Shown here: piece after piece, positions 17,974 to 26,715 of the stretch | Position numbering within the stretch: the first letter of the stretch is position 1 | Layout: each line of letters starts with the position of its first letter | NCBI GenBank assembly: GCA_017643845.1 | Contig: JAEPMR010000001.1 | Coordinates: forward strand, 62,001-126,000 | Direction of reading: 5' to 3' | DNA length: 64,000 nt | From: Marivivens sp. | GTDB lineage: Bacteria; Pseudomonadota; Alphaproteobacteria; Rhodobacterales; Rhodobacteraceae | The notes under the pieces: generated by a model | Seen by the model: only the letters and a program-made list of their open reading frames with translations | Database searches by the model: none | Told to the model about the DNA's origin: nothing | Made by a program: the position numbers and the translations under genes

Positions 17974-19291
17974 CGTCATCATGCCGGCCCTCGGCATGGC
18001 GCAAGACAGCGGCGTGCTCGTGCGCTGGATCAAACAGGCGGGTGAGCCTGTCGCGGAGGGCGATGCGCTCTTCGAGGTGGAAACCGACAAGGCCACAATG
18101 GAAGTCGAGGCACAGGCTGCGGGCTTTCTGACAAATGTCACGGCGTCCGAGGGGCAGGATGTGCCCGTCGGGCAGGTGATCGCACTGATCTCCGATACCG
18201 CCGAAGGCAGCGCGGACGCACCTGCGGCTGCACCCGCCGCCGCCAGCTCTGATGCTCCGGCAAGCGACGTGCCTGAAGGCAACGCCGTCATCATGCCCGC
18301 ACTGGGCATGGCACAGGACACCGGTTTGATCGTCAGCTGGCAGAAAGAGCCGGGCGACAAGATCGCCGCCGACGATGTGCTTTTCGAGGTGGAAACCGAC
18401 AAGAGCACCGTCGAGGTTCCGGCAGGCCAAAACGGCTATCTGGCCGCATTGCTCGCGGAAGCGGGCGATGATGTGCCGGTAGGCGAAACGGTGGCGATCA
18501 TCTCCGATAGCGCCCCAGCCAACCCGATGCGCCGCGCCTATGCTGCCGGTGCCGCTGCACCCGCAGCGCCCGCTCCGGCAGCACCCGCTCCCGCACCTGC
18601 GAAGGCAGAGGCCGCACCCGCTCCGGCTCCGGCACCTGCGAAGGCACCTGCGCCGGTCGTCAGTGGTGGCAAGATCCTCGCCTCACCAAAGGCGCGTCGC
18701 TTGGCCGCCGAGCGCGGACTGGACCTGAACCGCTTGGTTAGCGAAGGCTATCCGCAGCCCTATCATGTTAAGGATATTGACACGCTGGCCGCGCTCCCGC
18801 CAATCCAGGCACAGGCTGTGGGCGCCACCGTCGCGGCAGCAGCACGCCTGACCGCGCGCGCGGATGCGGACGGTTTCACCGGCTTCGCAAGCTGGGCCGC
18901 GTCAGAAGCGGGCGTTTCTGATGCCGACAGCCTTCTGGCCGGTCTTGGCGCTGCAAGTCTGCGCTCGGGCTCGGGTGATCTGGTGGTCGCGGTTGAACGT
19001 TTCGGCCAAAGCCGTCACTATGTGAATGCTGATCTTCCACGCTTGGGCGCGGCGTCTGCCGCCGAGGAAGAGATCCACGCCGATCTGATCATCCGCGACA
19101 TTCGCGGCTCTCGGATCACTTCGGTTGCGACCGGCGCTGAAGCCGCTCCCGTCCTGACCATCGGCAATGATGGCGACGGGCTGTCGATCACACTCGAATA
19201 TGGTGGCGGCCAGCTTGCTCCGGCAGCGGCCATCGCCCTGATTTCCGAATTCGCAGGCCGCATGGAAATGCCCATGCGCCACCTGCTCTGA
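17963..19291 (+). CDS. E2-like protein with two lipoyl domains and a PSBD but a degenerate C-terminal acyltransferase-like domain
   Basis: Two lipoyl motifs FEVETDKATMEV and FEVETDKSTVEV; PSBD ILASPKARRLAAERGLDLNRL. The C-terminus SITLEYGGGQLAPAAAIALISEFAGRMEMPMRHLL lacks the HRxxDG active-site motif. Confidence 0.82.
   Translation: MPHDVIMPALGMAQDSGVLVRWIKQAGEPVAEGDALFEVETDKATMEVEAQAAGFLTNVTASEGQDVPVGQVIALISDTAEGSADAPAAAPAAASSDAPASDVPEGNAVIMPALGMAQDTGLIVSWQKEPGDKIAADDVLFEVETDKSTVEVPAGQNGYLAALLAEAGDDVPVGETVAIISDSAPANPMRRAYAAGAAAPAAPAPAAPAPAPAKAEAAPAPAPAPAKAPAPVVSGGKILASPKARRLAAERGLDLNRLVSEGYPQPYHVKDIDTLAALPPIQAQAVGATVAAAARLTARADADGFTGFASWAASEAGVSDADSLLAGLGAASLRSGSGDLVVAVERFGQSRHYVNADLPRLGAASAAEEEIHADLIIRDIRGSRITSVATGAEAAPVLTIGNDGDGLSITLEYGGGQLAPAAAIALISEFAGRMEMPMRHLL
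18541..18660 (+). repeat. Low-complexity Ala/Pro-rich linker-coding repeat inside the lipoyl protein gene
   Basis: Encodes AAPAAPAPAAPAPAPAKAEAAPAPAPAPAKAPAP. Confidence 0.8.
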
Positions 19292-19308
19292 CCTGAAAGG
19301 CCGATCCC

Positions 19309-20736
19309 ATGGATTATACCGATCTCTACATCAACGGCAGCTGGAGCAAAGGCAACGGCGAGCGGTTTGACGTGATCAACCCTGCCACCGAAGAAGTGCT
19401 CGCCTCAGTCGCTTCCGCCGATATCGCGGACGCTGATGCCGCACTCGACGCCGCCGAGAAAGCAATGGCCGAGTGGGCCGCCCGCACGCCACGCCAGCGC
19501 TCGGAAGTGCTGCGCAAGGCGTGGGAGCTGATGACCGCAAAGCTCGACCATTTCGCGCATCTGATCACGCTTGAAAACGGCAAAGCCCGGGCTGATGCGA
19601 TGGGCGAGGCAACCTATGCTGCCGAGTTCTTCCGCTGGTTTGCCGAAGAAGCCGTGCGTGCCGATGGCCTGATCACCCATGCGCCCGCTTCCGGCGCACG
19701 GATCATGGTGCAGCACAAGCCTGCGGGCCTTGCTGTGCTGGTTACGCCGTGGAACTACCCCGCTGCGATGGGCACTCGCAAGATCGCGCCAGCGTTGGCC
19801 GCTGGTTGTGGTGTGATCATAAAACCGGCCTCGGAAACCCCGCTGACCATGCTGGCGCTAATGCCGCTCTTGGAAGAAGCAGGCGTACCGGCTGGCCTCG
19901 TTAACGTACTGCCCTCAAAGCGGACAGGCGCGTTGGTGGACCATATGCTGCATGACCCACGCGTACGCGTTGTCAGCTTCACCGGCTCCACCGGTGTTGG
20001 ACGCAAGCTTCTGCATTCCGCAGCCGACCAGGTACTGAAACCGGCGATGGAGCTGGGCGGCAACGCGCCTTGTATCGTATTTGACGATGCCGACATGGAT
20101 ACCGCCATCGAAGGCACCATGCTCGCCAAGATGCGCAACCTCGGTGAGGCTTGCACGGCTGCCAACCGTATCTATGTGCATGAGGACGTGGCTGAGGAAT
20201 TCACCCGCCGCCTGACCGAGCGCATGGAAGCGCTGAAAGTGGGCGATGGCACCGACCCGAGCGTCGATGTTGGCCCGCTGGTCAATGCCGACACACGCGA
20301 TAAGGTTGCCGAGTTCGTCGCAGATGCAGTCGCCAAGGGTGCAAAGGTCGAGTGCGGCGGCAACACGCCGAACGGCAAAGGCTTTTTCTACCCGCCGACC
20401 GTTCTATCGAACGTGCCGGAACATGCTGAATGTGTGCGGGACGAGATTTTCGGACCGGTCGCAGCGATCCAGACCTTCACCGATCAGGAAGATGTGATCC
20501 GGCGCGCCAATGACACCGAATACGGCCTCGTCGCCTATGTCTTCTCTGAAGACTTCAAGCGCGCGCTTCAGGTTTGTGAGCGGCTCGATTACGGCATGGT
20601 CGGCCTGAACCGTGGCCTCGTCAGCGATCCGGCAGCGCCCTTCGGCGGCACCAAGCAATCGGGCCTCGGGCGCGAAGGCGGCCATGAGGGCATGCTGGAG
20701 TTCATGGAAACGCAGTACATTTCTGCAAGCTGGTAG
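19309..20736 (+). CDS. Aldehyde dehydrogenase family protein (succinate-semialdehyde dehydrogenase-like)
   Basis: TPWNYPAAMGTRKIAPALAAGCGVIIKPASETP, FTGSTGVGRKLL, MELGGNAPCIVFDDAD, NLGEACTAANRIYVHE. Confidence 0.9.
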   Translation: MDYTDLYINGSWSKGNGERFDVINPATEEVLASVASADIADADAALDAAEKAMAEWAARTPRQRSEVLRKAWELMTAKLDHFAHLITLENGKARADAMGEATYAAEFFRWFAEEAVRADGLITHAPASGARIMVQHKPAGLAVLVTPWNYPAAMGTRKIAPALAAGCGVIIKPASETPLTMLALMPLLEEAGVPAGLVNVLPSKRTGALVDHMLHDPRVRVVSFTGSTGVGRKLLHSAADQVLKPAMELGGNAPCIVFDDADMDTAIEGTMLAKMRNLGEACTAANRIYVHEDVAEEFTRRLTERMEALKVGDGTDPSVDVGPLVNADTRDKVAEFVADAVAKGAKVECGGNTPNGKGFFYPPTVLSNVPEHAECVRDEIFGPVAAIQTFTDQEDVIRRANDTEYGLVAYVFSEDFKRALQVCERLDYGMVGLNRGLVSDPAAPFGGTKQSGLGREGGHEGMLEFMETQYISASW

Positions 20737-20745
20737 GGGCGCATT

Positions 20746-21636
20746 ATGTCCGAGATCATAGCCTCCCCCTCTGTGCGCGTTCTCGCGCAGGAAAAGGGGA
20801 TCGACATTGACGCACTCGCCAAGAAACTGGGCCGCACGACCATCGGTCGCGAGGATTTGGAAGGCACCGCCACCCCTGCGGCAGCAGCGGCGGCGCCTGC
20901 AGCGGGCACGTCATATTGGAACGTCGATCACAGCCATTACGGGCCGGTGACGGAAGAGCCGATGAGCCGTTTTGCCAAGGTCGCCAGCGCGAACCTGTCG
21001 GCGGCGAACCAGCTCATTCCGCAAGTGACGCATCATGACCGTGCAGATGTTTCCGGCATCGAAGCGCTCCGCAAGGCGTGGAAAGGCGAGGCCATCGCGC
21101 GCGGCGTCAAGCTCACCGCGCTGGCCTTTCACGTCAAGGCACTGGCGCGCGCGCTGCGGGAGTTCCCGCGCTTCAACGCGTCGCTCTCGGCCGATGGCGA
21201 AACCCTATACCTCAAGGATTTTGTCCATATCGGCATCGCGGTGGACACGCCGCATGGGCTGATGGTGCCAGTGATCCGCGATGCGGACCGTAAAGGCCTG
21301 TGGCAGATCGCGGCAGAGATCACCGATCTCGCCAGCCGCGCGCAGGCCCGCAAGATCGCACCGGACGAGATGGGCGGCGCGTCGATGTCGATCTCCAACC
21401 TCGGTGGCTTGGGCGGCACGGCCTTCACGCCGATCGTTAATCCGCCGGAGGTTGCGATCCTCGGCATCACCCGCACAGAGACCATCACCGTATGGGACGG
21501 CGAAACGCCACGCCCCGTGCCGATGGTCCCGCTTGATCTGAGCTACGATCACCGCGTGATCAACGGTGCGGATGCCGCCTGCTTCATGTCCTTTCTGGCT
21601 GGTGTGATCGCTGATCCGCGCCGGATGATGATCTGA
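20746..21636 (+). CDS. E2-type acyltransferase with a PSBD and an intact catalytic domain but no lipoyl domain
   Basis: Starts directly with PSBD IIASPSVRVLAQEKGIDIDALAKKLG; catalytic SYDHRVINGADAACFMSFL present; no N-terminal lipoyl motif. Confidence 0.85.
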   Translation: MSEIIASPSVRVLAQEKGIDIDALAKKLGRTTIGREDLEGTATPAAAAAAPAAGTSYWNVDHSHYGPVTEEPMSRFAKVASANLSAANQLIPQVTHHDRADVSGIEALRKAWKGEAIARGVKLTALAFHVKALARALREFPRFNASLSADGETLYLKDFVHIGIAVDTPHGLMVPVIRDADRKGLWQIAAEITDLASRAQARKIAPDEMGGASMSISNLGGLGGTAFTPIVNPPEVAILGITRTETITVWDGETPRPVPMVPLDLSYDHRVINGADAACFMSFLAGVIADPRRMMI

Positions 21637-21650
21637 ACCTGACTAAGCCA

Positions 21651-21674
21651 CTGGCGGGTGCAATCACCCGCCAG
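21651..21674. terminator. Bidirectional hairpin terminator between convergent genes
   Basis: Perfect 10-bp stem ctggcgggtg-caat-cacccgccag. Confidence 0.55.
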
Positions 21675-21679
21675 AGGCG

Positions 21680-22711
21680 CTATCCCTGTCGCCCCACCCG
21701 CCCGACAACGAGCGGCATGACGACAGACAGCACCATCAATCTAAAAACATGATGCCCCGCAACGAATGTCGGGTCGTACCCGAGCGAGAGCGCGATTGCG
21801 GCCATCGCCTCGACCCCACCGGGCGCGAAGGCAACCGTCAGCAAGCCCGGCGGCACCCCCAGAAGCAGTAGAGCAACCCCCGCCCCCACCAAGCAAATAC
21901 TGATTGAAATCACCGTCAGCATCAGGCCGGGCAGGATGTAGCGGCCAAGCTGCCGCGCAGGGACCGAGGCAAAGCGGCTGCCAATAAGAATGCCCATCGT
22001 CAATAGCGCGGCCACGGCCATCGCATCCGGCAAACGACCCGGCGTGAAGCCGCTGCCATGGCCAGTCGCGCTGACGACCATGCCCGCAATAAGCCACGCC
22101 GCAGGCACGCCGATCCGCGCAAACACAAGCGCCGTTGGCACCGAGAGCAGCACCGTGCCCAAAAGCAGCGGCAGACCCATCACATTTTCGGGCAGGACGC
22201 TCACCCCCGTTGCGCCAAAGACCACGCTGATCAGCGGCGGCACGCAGAGCGTCAGGATCAGCACACGGATCGACTGGATCACAGCAATCGCCGGCACATC
22301 CCGCCCCGAGGCCAGCGCGATCCCGAGCACATAGCTCAGATGCCCCGGCGCGGCAGCCAGCATCGCGGTTTTCCGGTCATAACCGAACAGCCGCTGCAAC
22401 AGCGCGGCACTGGCAAACAGGATCGCCAGCACGCACAGGGTCAGGATGGCGAGGCTCACAGGCCAAGCCAACATGCCTTGCAATACTTGGGGCGTCACCG
22501 CCGTGCCGATATTGATGCCAAGGCCCAGAATGCAGGCATTGCGGAGCGGCACAGGCAGATCCGCCTTCAGCCCCGCAAGCGCTGCAAGCGTGATCCCCGC
22601 GGTCGCACCTGTCAGCGGCGCGGCAGGAAAGCCGATCCACAGAAAGACCCTATAACCCGCCCAAGCACAGATTGCCGCAATCGCCAGATCGCGCGCTTTA
22701 GTCACCATCAT
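21680..22711 (-). CDS. AbrB-family (PF05145-like) polytopic membrane protein
   Basis: Duplicated hydrophobic repeats with GFPAAPLTGATAGI, AAPGHLSYVLGIALASG, FAPGGVEAMAAIALSLGYDPTFVAGHHVFR. Confidence 0.75.
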   Translation of the reverse strand: MMVTKARDLAIAAICAWAGYRVFLWIGFPAAPLTGATAGITLAALAGLKADLPVPLRNACILGLGINIGTAVTPQVLQGMLAWPVSLAILTLCVLAILFASAALLQRLFGYDRKTAMLAAAPGHLSYVLGIALASGRDVPAIAVIQSIRVLILTLCVPPLISVVFGATGVSVLPENVMGLPLLLGTVLLSVPTALVFARIGVPAAWLIAGMVVSATGHGSGFTPGRLPDAMAVAALLTMGILIGSRFASVPARQLGRYILPGLMLTVISISICLVGAGVALLLLGVPPGLLTVAFAPGGVEAMAAIALSLGYDPTFVAGHHVFRLMVLSVVMPLVVGRVGRQG

Positions 22712-23465
22712 GTGTCCATCGGTACTGCGGCGGGGTCGGGCCTTTGTTCCGCCCGCCCTGCTCTGTCTGCTCCCATGCATGGGCCAATATCCCCACCGAC
22801 CGTGACAGGCAGAAAAGCCCGCGTGCCAGCGGCGGTGCGAAGCCGAGTTCGGCATAGATCACCGCCGTCGCGCCATCGATATTCATCGGCAAAGGCTGGC
22901 CCTTGCGCTGTGTGATCTCGGCTTCGATCGTCTGGCCAATTTCGAGAAAACGGCCGTCGCAAGCGCCTTCACTGACAGCATCAGCGACCAGCGCCATCAA
23001 ACGCGGCGCGCGCGGATCAACGGGCTTATGGAAACGATGCCCGAAGCCCGGAATGATCTTGCCCCGATCAGCAATCCACTGATCCAGCGCCTCGCTCAGC
23101 GGGTGCTTTGAAGCTGCAATGTAGTGATAGAGTTCAACGGCCTGCTCCCCCGCGCCACCGTGCACGTCGCCCAGCATATTCACCGCGCTCGCCATCGCGT
23201 TGTTCAACGGCAAGCCGCAGGTTACAGCCATCCGCGCCGTCGCGATACTCGGCGCTTGCGGCCCGTGATCGACGGCAGATACCAACGCCGCCTCGAAGAG
23301 CCGCGCTTGTGCTGGTGTCGGGCTGTCGCCGCGCACCATCAGCCAGATCATCTCAGCAAAGGACAGGGTGCCAATCAGATCCTGAATCGGCTGTCCGCGC
23401 AGGTGAATGCGCCCTGGCTCCATGTCGATGATTGAGGTGCGCCACCAGTCCGCCACATCGCTCAT
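22698..23465 (-). CDS. Citryl-CoA lyase-like short citrate synthase-fold protein
   Basis: MLGDVHGGAGEQAVELY, IPGFGHRFHKPVDPRAPRL and MNIDGATAVIYAELGF correspond to the citrate synthase His/His/Asp triad; 255 aa. Confidence 0.78.
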   Translation of the reverse strand: MSDVADWWRTSIIDMEPGRIHLRGQPIQDLIGTLSFAEMIWLMVRGDSPTPAQARLFEAALVSAVDHGPQAPSIATARMAVTCGLPLNNAMASAVNMLGDVHGGAGEQAVELYHYIAASKHPLSEALDQWIADRGKIIPGFGHRFHKPVDPRAPRLMALVADAVSEGACDGRFLEIGQTIEAEITQRKGQPLPMNIDGATAVIYAELGFAPPLARGLFCLSRSVGILAHAWEQTEQGGRNKGPTPPQYRWTHDGD

Positions 23466-24646
23466 ATCACGCCGTCCTTCTGCAATTCCGCGATTTCGTC
23501 CGCGCTGAGGCCGAGAGACTGCCAGATCTCTTGATTATCCACACCCAATGCGGGGGGCGGGCCGGAGGGTTGCGGGCGCATCCCGTCGATCATGGCGGGG
23601 CTTCCCGACAATGCAAGCGTCTCCGATCCGAAAGGAACCTGTGAAATCAGCCCCCTGCCCTGCAATTGCGCATCATTGAGCGCGTCCGGCACAGAGAGCA
23701 CCATCCCCGCCGGAACGCCCAGCTCATTCAGCTCGCGCACCCAGTCAGCCGCCGGCCGCTGGCGCAGCGTGTCCTCCAGCGTTGCCCGCAGCGCATGACG
23801 ATTGCGCTTGCGGTCCTCGCGGGTACGGTAGTCTGCGTGGGCAAGCAAGTCCGCACGGCCCAGATGCCGCGCGAGGTCTTCCCATTGACTGTCGCGATTG
23901 GCGGCAATGTTGATGGGCTTGTCGGCTGTGATGAACGTTCCCGAAGGGGCCGAGGTCGTATTCTCGTTGCCGTGGGCGGCGGGGAGCACGCCGCCGATCA
24001 TGTAATTCGACACCACCCACCCCATTGTGGAGATCACCGCCTCCGTCATGGCGATGTCCAAAAACGTGCCACGCGGGCGAGCATTCAGCGCCGCCGCAAT
24101 GCTGAAAGCAGCCGTCATACCGCCAATCGTATCGGCCAGCGGATAACCCACGCGGTAAGGCGCAGTTTCAGGCCCGCCGGTGATCGACATGACGCCGGAC
24201 ATCCCCTGCACGATCTGGTCATAGGCGGGATCATCCTTGCGCGGCCCATCCTGCCCGAAACCGCTGATCGCGCAGTAGATCAGGCGCGGGTTGACCTCTT
24301 TTAACGCAGCGTAATCAAGGCCCAGCCGCGCCATCACACCGGGGCGGAAGTTTTCCACCAAAACGTCAGCACTCTCGACAAGACGTTCTAGAAGAACTTT
24401 GCCCTTGTGGGATTTCATATCCAGCGTGACAGACTTCTTGCCTGCGTTTTGCGCCAGAAAACTGATGCCCATGCCTTGTTTATTGCGTTCGGGATCAGCG
24501 CCCAGAACCCGCGCGAGATCGCCCGAACCGGGGCGCTCGACCTTGATCACCTCCGCACCCATCAGGGCTAACTGGTAGCAACAATAGGGGCCGGCCAGAA
24601 CATTCGTCAGGTCAAGAACCCGCACCCCCGCCAAGGGATCAGTCAC
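23462..24646 (-). CDS. Class III CoA-transferase (CaiB/BaiF/Frc family)
   Basis: GVRVLDLTNVLAGPYCCYQLALMGAEVIKVERPGSGDLAR; NPRLIYCAISGFGQDGP; GTG start at 24646 before TDPLAGV. Confidence 0.88.
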   Translation of the reverse strand: MTDPLAGVRVLDLTNVLAGPYCCYQLALMGAEVIKVERPGSGDLARVLGADPERNKQGMGISFLAQNAGKKSVTLDMKSHKGKVLLERLVESADVLVENFRPGVMARLGLDYAALKEVNPRLIYCAISGFGQDGPRKDDPAYDQIVQGMSGVMSITGGPETAPYRVGYPLADTIGGMTAAFSIAAALNARPRGTFLDIAMTEAVISTMGWVVSNYMIGGVLPAAHGNENTTSAPSGTFITADKPINIAANRDSQWEDLARHLGRADLLAHADYRTREDRKRNRHALRATLEDTLRQRPAADWVRELNELGVPAGMVLSVPDALNDAQLQGRGLISQVPFGSETLALSGSPAMIDGMRPQPSGPPPALGVDNQEIWQSLGLSADEIAELQKDGVI

Positions 24647-26156
24647 CGTCGGCCACTCCTTTTGCACGGGCACGGGCACGGCGGGCGCGGTAGCTCGGCA
24701 CCACGACCAGAAGTGCCGCAATCACCAATAGGCCAAGGGTCATCGGTCGCTCGAGGATGAAGGAAATTCCGTCATATAGCTGCATGGAGCGGCTGAAATT
24801 GTCCTCCAGCATCCGGCCAAGGATGAACCCGATCAACAGCGGCGCCAGCGGATAATCCGCAAAGCGCAGGATCGTCGCACAGATACCAAAGCCAACGAGG
24901 ATCAGCAGTTCGGTCGCGTTGTTCTGCCCGATATAACTGCCCATCAGCGTGAAGAAGAGGATGAACGGAATCAGATAGTTACGCGGGATTTGCAACACCT
25001 TGGCGATATAAGGGATCAGCGGCAGGTTCAGGATCAACAGGATCAGATTGCCGATATACATCGAGATGATGACCGCCCAGAAAATCTGCGGTTCGTCGAT
25101 CATCAGCCGTGGGCCGGGATCGACATTCAGCGCGATCAGCGCACCCAGCAGAATGGCCGTGGTGCCAGAGCCAGGGATGCCGAGGGTCAGCAGCGGAACG
25201 AAAGAGCCAGTGCAAGCCGCATTATTTGCGGTTTCCGGCGCGGCCAGACCTTTGATCGAGCCTTTGCCAAACTCCTTCCGCTCTTCCTCAGAGGCTAGAT
25301 TGCGCTCCACGGCATAGCCAAGGAAGCTTGCGATTGTCGCGCCCGCCCCCGGCAACACGCCGATGAAAAACCCTTGGATAGACTGCCGCCCGATCACCGG
25401 CGCAATCTTGCGACCTTCTTCGCGGGTGATCCGAAGATTGGAGATTTTCCCGCCATCATCGCCGGTTTCGGAGCGGGAAGGATTGAGCACAAGGAACATC
25501 GCCTCTGGCAGGGCGAACATCGCCATGGCGAGCGTAATGAAGCTGAAGCCCGATTGCAGATCCATCAACCCCATGGTGAAGCGAGGCATGTTGAACAAAG
25601 CGCCCTCGCCCACCGTCGCCATGATCAGGCCCAGCAGGGTCATCAAAACGGCTTTGGCGACATTACCTGTCCCCGCAAAAGCGGCGATTGCCGAAAGGCC
25701 GACCACCATCAATGCGAAATATTCCGCAGAGTGGAAAAGCAGCGCGACCGTTGAGAGTGCAGGCGCGAAAATCATCAACAGCACCGCGCCGATCGACCCG
25801 CCCGCGAAAGACGCGATAGCGGCGATGGTCAGTGCCTTGCCAGCCTTGCCCTGACGCGCCATCGGATAGCCATCGAAGCTGGACGCCACTGTCCCCGCGA
25901 CACCCGGCGCATTGAGCAGGATCGACGAAGTAGAGCCGCCAAAGATCGCGCCATAATACACGCCCGCCAGCAGGATCAGCGCGGCAGAGGGATCGCCCAG
26001 AGTGATGGCGACAGGGATCATGATGGCGATGATCGACATCGGCCCCAGACCCGGCAACATGCCGATGAACGTGCCGATCAAACAGCCGCCAATTACCATC
26101 AGCAGGTTTTGAATGGAAAAGGCCGTTTGAAGACCGATCAAAAGTCCTTCAAGCAT
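24639..26156 (-). CDS. tctA: Tripartite tricarboxylate transporter permease TctA
   Basis: GTFIGMLPGLGPMSIIAIMIPV, YGAIFGGSTSSILLNAPG, GVLPGAGATIASFLGYAVER. Confidence 0.92.
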   Translation of the reverse strand: MLEGLLIGLQTAFSIQNLLMVIGGCLIGTFIGMLPGLGPMSIIAIMIPVAITLGDPSAALILLAGVYYGAIFGGSTSSILLNAPGVAGTVASSFDGYPMARQGKAGKALTIAAIASFAGGSIGAVLLMIFAPALSTVALLFHSAEYFALMVVGLSAIAAFAGTGNVAKAVLMTLLGLIMATVGEGALFNMPRFTMGLMDLQSGFSFITLAMAMFALPEAMFLVLNPSRSETGDDGGKISNLRITREEGRKIAPVIGRQSIQGFFIGVLPGAGATIASFLGYAVERNLASEEERKEFGKGSIKGLAAPETANNAACTGSFVPLLTLGIPGSGTTAILLGALIALNVDPGPRLMIDEPQIFWAVIISMYIGNLILLILNLPLIPYIAKVLQIPRNYLIPFILFFTLMGSYIGQNNATELLILVGFGICATILRFADYPLAPLLIGFILGRMLEDNFSRSMQLYDGISFILERPMTLGLLVIAALLVVVPSYRARRARARAKGVADGD

Positions 26157-26157
26157 G

Positions 26158-26646
26158 TCAGACCCCCAAGAAGAACGGAAGAGGTCGCAGGAATATCCCC
26201 AGCACCTCTTGTACTAGATACCAGACCGCGCCCGTTGCAACCAAAGCGACAGGGATCAGGATGTGGAATTTGCGCTCGCCAAGAATGGCAGCCCCCAAAA
26301 CAAGGAAGAGCGTTGTCGACGCAAGGAAACCGACAGGCCGCAGCGCTAGTGCATAAGCCGCCATCAGCCCCAGCAGAAGGAGGGCTTTGCCGAGGTGGTA
26401 ATCTTGTAGGCGCCGGTAGTCGATATCGGGGGTTTTTGCTTCGCCACCGGGCTTTTCCAGCCCCAGCAGGATGATCAAGCAGGTGCCCACCGCCAGAACC
26501 GACAGCGCCTTAGGAAAGGTGCTCGGCCAGATCGGGTTGCGCTGCATGAACGGCGGCAACAGATGATCCATCGTAAAGAACGCGGCATAGCCATAGGCCA
26601 ATGCAATCGCGAGAATGATAAGCGCGATCCAGCGATCAAGTGCCAT
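26158..26646 (-). CDS. tctB: Tripartite tricarboxylate transporter small subunit TctB
   Basis: Small four-TM-like protein between TctA and TctC; LRPVGFLASTTLFLVLGAAILGERK. Confidence 0.8.
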   Translation of the reverse strand: MALDRWIALIILAIALAYGYAAFFTMDHLLPPFMQRNPIWPSTFPKALSVLAVGTCLIILLGLEKPGGEAKTPDIDYRRLQDYHLGKALLLLGLMAAYALALRPVGFLASTTLFLVLGAAILGERKFHILIPVALVATGAVWYLVQEVLGIFLRPLPFFLGV

Positions 26647-26666
26647 TGGTGTGTCCCCCCTAGTGG

Positions 26667-26695
26667 TGTTCGGGCCCAGCAAAGGGGCCCGAACA
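26667..26695 (-). other. Intergenic hairpin between tctC and tctB
   Basis: tgttcgggccc-agcaaag-gggcccgaaca, 11-bp stem; no T-run. Confidence 0.55.
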
Positions 26696-26715
26696 ATTGG
26701 TCTCGCGGTAGGAGC

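Noticed and set aside
18541-18660. Short repeated units that might suggest a CRISPR or VNTR
   Set aside because: The repeats are in frame and encode the Ala/Pro linker of a lipoyl protein; no spacer pattern.
21680-22711. AbrB as a DNA-binding transition-state regulator
   Set aside because: The name refers to an unrelated family; this protein is clearly polytopic membrane (PF05145-like), not a DNA-binding AbrB.
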